Assembly: GCF_947254915.1 (NCBI RefSeq) | Contig: NZ_CAMYEZ010000028.1 | Span: 1 to 17,885, forward strand | Direction: 5' to 3' | DNA length: 17,885 bases | Source of the DNA: an uncultured Porphyromonas sp. | GTDB taxonomy: Bacteria; Bacteroidota; Bacteroidia; Bacteroidales; Porphyromonadaceae | Translations under genes and position numbers: made by a program | Shown: piece by piece, positions 14,189 through 17,885 of the stretch | Layout of the letters: each line of letters starts with the position of its first letter | Numbering within the stretch: the stretch's first letter is position 1 | The notes under the pieces: model-generated | The model's database searches: none | The model's input: the letters and a program-made list of their open reading frames with translations, nothing else | Told to the model about the DNA's origin: nothing

Positions 14189-14217
14189 ATGGGCTGATGT
14201 AGCAAGCATCAGCCCAT
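14189..14217 (+). promoter_or_regulatory. Leader hairpin upstream of the LRR gene
   Basis: ATGGGCTGATG (14189-14199) and CATCAGCCCAT (14207-14217) form a perfect 11-bp stem with a 7-nt loop, about 20 nt into the predicted transcript. There is no T-run, so a stabilising or regulatory leader structure is more likely than a terminator. Confidence 0.45.
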
Positions 14218-14314
14218 ATGCTCCTCTTCCTATAGACCTAGAGATGTCGTATAATCTAGCTCATTGGAGAGTCCCGTGCAACAAAGTAGACTAACTTACT
14301 AAACATACAATATT

Positions 14315-15928
14315 ATGAATAAAACAACTACTTATCTACTCTCCATCTTACTCCTCCTTGCTACGAGCTGTGATCTCTTTGCACAGTCGGAGTATACAGA
14401 TAGGGTCCTATTGAGTACTAACCTCAAGAAGGGAGAGACGCTCTATCTAATCATTAGAGCTGATGAGCTCAATGTCGAAGGTGCTAAGGGAGAGTTCACT
14501 AGTATGAGCATCTCTGAGTATAAGATCGAGCGTGAGGGGGAGCCTCTAAAGATTAAGGGTAAAAACATCTCTATGCTAGACTGCTCTAACAATCAAGTGA
14601 CAGCTCTAGATGCCTCTGCTGCCCCTTCACTAATGAGCTTAGTTTGCAATACTAATAAGGTGCAGTCACTCATTCTTCCTAAGGGCGATAAACTGAAGGT
14701 GCTGGGGTGTGCTAATAATGAGCTATCCAACATTGACCTAACAGATGTCAAGGGACTAAGAAGTCTCTCTTGCGCCAATAATAATATATTGACTTTGCAT
14801 CCACAGGGCTGTGTAGCATTAGAGAGCCTCATCTTCGGACACAATAAGATAGAGCAGATAGATCTCCGCCACAATGTAGCCCTCAAGGAACTTTCTTGTG
14901 TCAGCAATCAACTTGCCTCCATAGATTTATCCCCCAACACATCCCTCGAACTCATCGACTGTGATAGCAACAAGATAAAGGAGCTAGACGTGACGCACTG
15001 CTTACAGCTACGCTCACTACGCTGTCAAGCTAATGGCATTAAGAAGCTTGATGTGACAAAAAATAAAAACCTCTCTGCTCTTTACTGTGCAGGTAATCAA
15101 CTAACAGAGCTAGACCTCGCAGATCACAATGAACTGCTCTTCTTAAACTGCGGGCTCAATAAGCTCTCTAGCCTAGATCTAAGTGACTGCTCGAAGCTAT
15201 TAGAGTTGATGTGCTATGAGAACGAGCTGACACAACTAAACTTTGCCTCTGACTCTCAACTAACGCAGTTGTGGTGCTACGGTAATAAGCTGACAGAGCT
15301 AGATGCAATGCAGCATCCTAATCTCACTAAGCTTTCTTGTTTCGCCAATAAACTGACCTCTCTAAATCTCTCTTTCTGTCCAAACCTGCAGGAGCTGTCT
15401 TGCTTTCTCAACAATATCGAAGAAATAGTCTTACAAGAGAACAAGATGCTGGTTACGCTCTCATGCTTTAGCAATCAAATCAAAGGGAAGAAGATGACTG
15501 AACTCGTAAAGAGTCTGTCTGATGCTCCTGAGTTCTTTAACGCTAAGCTGTTTGTTATCTGCACGAAAGATCCAAATGAAAAAAACATCTGTCTCACGAG
15601 TGATGTCGCCATTGCTAAGTCCAAACACTGGACTGTCGGGGATTATAATCTAGACAATGACTCCTATGTTGATTACGGAGGTAGTGAAGTGGGGATTTAC
15701 AGCCCTGCACCTCAAGAGTGCAAAGTGTATCCTAATCCAGCTAGCGACTACGTCATATTGTCTGGATTCGCCTATGGGACAGAGGTGTCCCTGTGTGATC
15801 TAGCGGGGAGAGTTTTACGCACCTCTCGCATTGTAGCAGAGGAGAACCGCCTAAGTGTTTCTGACCTTCCGCGGGGGACTTACTTGCTCATCTCTACAGA
15901 AGGCGTTCAGTCGCTTATACTTCAATGA
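14315..15928 (+). CDS. InlJ-type cysteine-ladder LRR protein with T9SS tail
   Basis: A 537-residue exported protein. The signal peptide (MNKTTTYLLSILLLLATS) contains ATSC near Cys19 but the following DLFAQ-SE fits ordinary SPase I cleavage, as expected for a T9SS cargo. Fifteen tandem 21-residue repeats of LxxLxCxxNxLxxLDLS type run from about 88 to 390. The ladder position is Cys in 14 of 15 repeats (90, 111, 132, 153, 195, 216 ... 384), with Phe174 the only gap. A cap follows (LVICTKDPNEKNIC ... AIAKSKHWTV, 413-441) and then a type A sorting domain (CKVYPNPASDYV ... GRVLRTSR ... LPRGTYLLIS, 469-537). The family includes P. gingivalis InlJ, linked to biofilm formation, and Listeria InlJ, where the cysteine ladder was described. 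Surface display is inferred from the tail. Confidence 0.92.
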   Translation: MNKTTTYLLSILLLLATSCDLFAQSEYTDRVLLSTNLKKGETLYLIIRADELNVEGAKGEFTSMSISEYKIEREGEPLKIKGKNISMLDCSNNQVTALDASAAPSLMSLVCNTNKVQSLILPKGDKLKVLGCANNELSNIDLTDVKGLRSLSCANNNILTLHPQGCVALESLIFGHNKIEQIDLRHNVALKELSCVSNQLASIDLSPNTSLELIDCDSNKIKELDVTHCLQLRSLRCQANGIKKLDVTKNKNLSALYCAGNQLTELDLADHNELLFLNCGLNKLSSLDLSDCSKLLELMCYENELTQLNFASDSQLTQLWCYGNKLTELDAMQHPNLTKLSCFANKLTSLNLSFCPNLQELSCFLNNIEEIVLQENKMLVTLSCFSNQIKGKKMTELVKSLSDAPEFFNAKLFVICTKDPNEKNICLTSDVAIAKSKHWTVGDYNLDNDSYVDYGGSEVGIYSPAPQECKVYPNPASDYVILSGFAYGTEVSLCDLAGRVLRTSRIVAEENRLSVSDLPRGTYLLISTEGVQSLILQ

Positions 15929-15967
15929 GCCAAAGCGGGGTGATATAAACTTCTATATGTGAAATAA

Positions 15968-16005
15968 CTAGAGGGGGAGAATCGCTTTTAGTCTCCCCCC
16001 TCTAG
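15968..16005. terminator. Strong GC-rich hairpin between the two LRR genes
   Basis: CTAGAGGGGGAGA (15968-15980) and TCTCCCCCCTCTAG (15992-16005) pair fully apart from one bulged C, around an 11-nt loop. It sits 40 bp after the stop of the first LRR gene. No T-run follows on the plus strand, so termination efficiency cannot be judged; it would at least separate or stabilise the two messages. Confidence 0.55.
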
Positions 16006-16104
16006 GATTCGTTGTGACACAAAACGATTAGGGCTAGTCGCTCTCTTTCCGTCAGTGTCGCAACAAAGAAGAATCTGAACATAAAACCCATCATACAACA
16101 AACT

Positions 16105-17643
16105 ATGAAAAGATCCCTTCTACTTAGCAAGCTAATCCTCTTGCTTTCGCTCATGAGCCTCTCTAGTACCGCAATGGAGGCTCATAAGACCTCAACCCCC
16201 GACGATTCGAGTGCCGCAACTCTTATTACACTACATACGCAGCAAGAGGTAGGTGCCGAGGTCAACCTAGTAATAGCTGGTGAAAATATCCACCTTTCAG
16301 GAATTGAACTGATTCGAACGGAAGAGCAGTTTGGTGAGATCATTTATACCTACAAGGTGTTGGACAATAACATTTCCATCTCTGGCGATGTCACAAAGCT
16401 TGGCATTGACTATTTTAATGTGGATCAACTCAAGCTGCAGAAAGCCTCCACGATTACAGAGTTATCCTGTAACTCCAATCCCTTAGAGTCTCTAGATGTG
16501 ACAAGCTGTACGAGCCTACAAGTGCTGGAGTGTGGCAGTTGTCACCTGAGTCATCTAGACCTTTCTCAAACTCCAGCTCTGACTTATCTAGACTGTAGCA
16601 ATAACAGTCTTACTGGGCTAGACCTTTCCAACAACGCCAGGCTTGAGACGCTCTCAGTACAACAGAATGGATTAACTGCTATAGACCTCTCTGCACTTCA
16701 AGATCTTACATACCTGATCATAAGCAAGAATGCCCTCGGCACTTTGGACCTTTCGAAGAACCTTAAACTAAAGAATCTTCAAGCAGACGAAATAGGTCTC
16801 ACAAGGATAGATCTAAGTGCAAATAAACAGCTTGAGCTTTTGCATCTTGCCCAAAACAAGCTGCAGACCTTCTCTCTAGAAAGTCTTACCCTCAAAGAGC
16901 TTTATATCAATGACAATAACCTTACCTCATTAGAGCTAAAGTCTCCTAGCCTCGAGTTACTCTGTGCTTATGCAAATCAGCTTACAGATATTGATCTGAC
17001 TAACCTCCCTAATCTCAACACCATTTCTCTGCACAGCAATACTTTGAGCACCATTGATCTGTCCAAAACTCCTAAGCTGGAGTACCTGTGGGTACAAAAC
17101 AATAAACTGTCAGCTCTCGATCTGTCTTCATCTCCTTTGCTCTTGACATTAGAATGCTATCGCAACGCCCTTGATGAGGGTGCGACTCTTTCGCTAGTCA
17201 ATACTTTGCCCGATCATGACCCGTCTTTAGGTGCCACTCTCATCATAGTCAATAACCCCATAGTAGACAAAAATTCCTGTAGTAAAGATGCTGTGGCAAA
17301 GGCAAAAGCTAAGGGATGGGGGGTATATGATCTCAATGAGGAAAAGAGCGGATATCCTGGCCTGCCGTATGAGGGCAAAGAGACAGCTAACGAATGGGTA
17401 GATAATCCCAAAGCCTTTATCATACAGACTCATGACGCTATTTATCCAAATGCGCCATTTGATCAAGCAGTTGTGTATCTATATGACAGCGTAGGTAACC
17501 TCCTACTTAAGGGTGCTCCAAATATACCTATCTCCACAGCTCTTCTCCCCTCTGGCGTATACCATATTGTAATTTTATCAGAGGATCAAATACTACTAGT
17601 ACAGTCTATTGTCGTGTCTGAATCGAACGCAATAGTACCCTAA
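16105..17643 (+). CDS. LRR surface protein, paralogue with eroded cysteine ladder
   Basis: A 512-residue exported protein; the signal peptide is MKRSLLLSKLILLLSLMSLS with cleavage near STA-ME. A beta-rich head (about 38-112) is followed by about twelve LRRs of the same 21-residue type (about 115-355). Cysteine occupies the ladder position only at 122, 143, 164 and 351; the middle rungs are V, I, A, L or I. The cap (NNPIVDKNSCSKDAVAKAKAKGWG, in two parts around 383-406) matches that of the neighbour. The tail (AIYPNAPFDQAVVYLYDSVGNLL ... LPSGVYHIVIL, 445-490) looks like a shortened or diverged T9SS sorting domain. No convincing -33/-7 promoter was found in the 176-bp gap, so read-through from the upstream LRR gene past the hairpin is possible. 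Role inferred only from family: surface binding or adhesion. Confidence 0.9.
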   Translation: MKRSLLLSKLILLLSLMSLSSTAMEAHKTSTPDDSSAATLITLHTQQEVGAEVNLVIAGENIHLSGIELIRTEEQFGEIIYTYKVLDNNISISGDVTKLGIDYFNVDQLKLQKASTITELSCNSNPLESLDVTSCTSLQVLECGSCHLSHLDLSQTPALTYLDCSNNSLTGLDLSNNARLETLSVQQNGLTAIDLSALQDLTYLIISKNALGTLDLSKNLKLKNLQADEIGLTRIDLSANKQLELLHLAQNKLQTFSLESLTLKELYINDNNLTSLELKSPSLELLCAYANQLTDIDLTNLPNLNTISLHSNTLSTIDLSKTPKLEYLWVQNNKLSALDLSSSPLLLTLECYRNALDEGATLSLVNTLPDHDPSLGATLIIVNNPIVDKNSCSKDAVAKAKAKGWGVYDLNEEKSGYPGLPYEGKETANEWVDNPKAFIIQTHDAIYPNAPFDQAVVYLYDSVGNLLLKGAPNIPISTALLPSGVYHIVILSEDQILLVQSIVVSESNAIVP

Positions 17644-17885
17644 ATGCTGTGACCCATATGATGATAGCTTCATTTCTATTGGGCTTACTAGTCTCATCGA
17701 GCTAGCCGACTTGCCGAAATCAGAATTATTCTAATCTTGCTCAGTCGCTCGTTTGTGCCTTTGCTTTAGCTCGCAAGAGTTAGGTGCGAGACAGACCTTG
17801 TCGCTTGAACGCTAGATGTTCAGCCACGCTGAATGGAGTCGCTGTTCTATTTGACGCTCTGTACTACAGGACGTTATATACACCT

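Larger units (their letters stand above)
13847..14314. other. 468-bp gene-free region: repeat copy 2, promoter and leader hairpin
   Basis: The stop of the ATP-grasp gene is followed within about 10 bp by the second copy of the 21-bp-period cassette (13857-14040). A promoter (14134-14164) and an 11-bp-stem hairpin (14189-14217) precede the LRR gene at 14315. From 14041 to 14120 I see nothing I can name. Confidence 0.75.

Noticed and set aside
14367..14375. Lipobox in the cysteine-ladder LRR protein (ATSC)
   Set aside because: Ala at -3 is a poor lipobox, a good SPase I site (FAQ-SE) follows, and T9SS tail proteins are normally not lipoproteins at the N-terminus.
17722..17833. Short palindromes after the last LRR gene (AGAATTATTCT; TTCAGC..GCTGAA)
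   Set aside because: Stems are short with no T-run or promoter nearby, so they are within chance expectation in a 242-bp gap.

Overview
The window looks like chromosome of a Bacteroidota bacterium, most likely a Porphyromonas species. The grounds are leucine-rich-repeat (LRR) surface proteins of the InlJ/BspA type with type IX secretion (T9SS) tails, TAnnTTTG-type -7 boxes instead of E. coli -10 boxes, weak Shine-Dalgarno use, a viroplasmin-RNase H protein, and a transketolase with the lineage-typical SDGG..CND cofactor motif. The genus is an inference; no rRNA or other marker is present.

Layout. (1) 1-2434, plus strand: the 3' part of a large modular LRR/WGDG/BspA-like exported protein, then a small secreted protein with only a BspA-type head. 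(2) 2446-4224, minus strand: corA and zupT, a divalent-metal transport operon, preceded by a roughly 285-nt leader able to form long-range stems. (3) 4225-5157: intergenic, with that leader, its -7 box, and a 260-bp MITE-like element (16-bp perfect inverted termini, 10-bp direct flanking repeat) that carries a 21-bp-period repeat cassette. (4) 5158-8348, plus: an exported protein and a lipoprotein, 20 bp apart, that seem to share one uncharacterised beta-rich domain present three times in each. (5) 8349-8809: a cluster of strong palindromes and two -7 boxes. (6) 8810-13846, plus: transketolase, TPR protein, viroplasmin-RNase H and an ATP-grasp-like protein, closely packed as one likely operon. 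(7) 13847-14314: second copy of the 21-bp-period cassette, a good Bacteroidota promoter and a leader hairpin. (8) 14315-17643, plus: two tandem LRR proteins; the first has a near-perfect cysteine ladder, the second an eroded one.

Functionally the window alternates envelope/surface genes (LRR proteins, the three-domain pair, metal transporters) with a housekeeping cytoplasmic operon (pentose-phosphate enzyme, RNA/DNA hybrid removal, unknown ATP-grasp). The least explained parts are the three-domain protein pair, the corA leader, the ATP-grasp protein beside RNase H, and the MITE with its codon-length tandem repeats. No CRISPR array, tRNA, rRNA, transposase or phage gene was seen. I found no clear complete new 'system'; the three-domain pair is the best candidate for undescribed biology.
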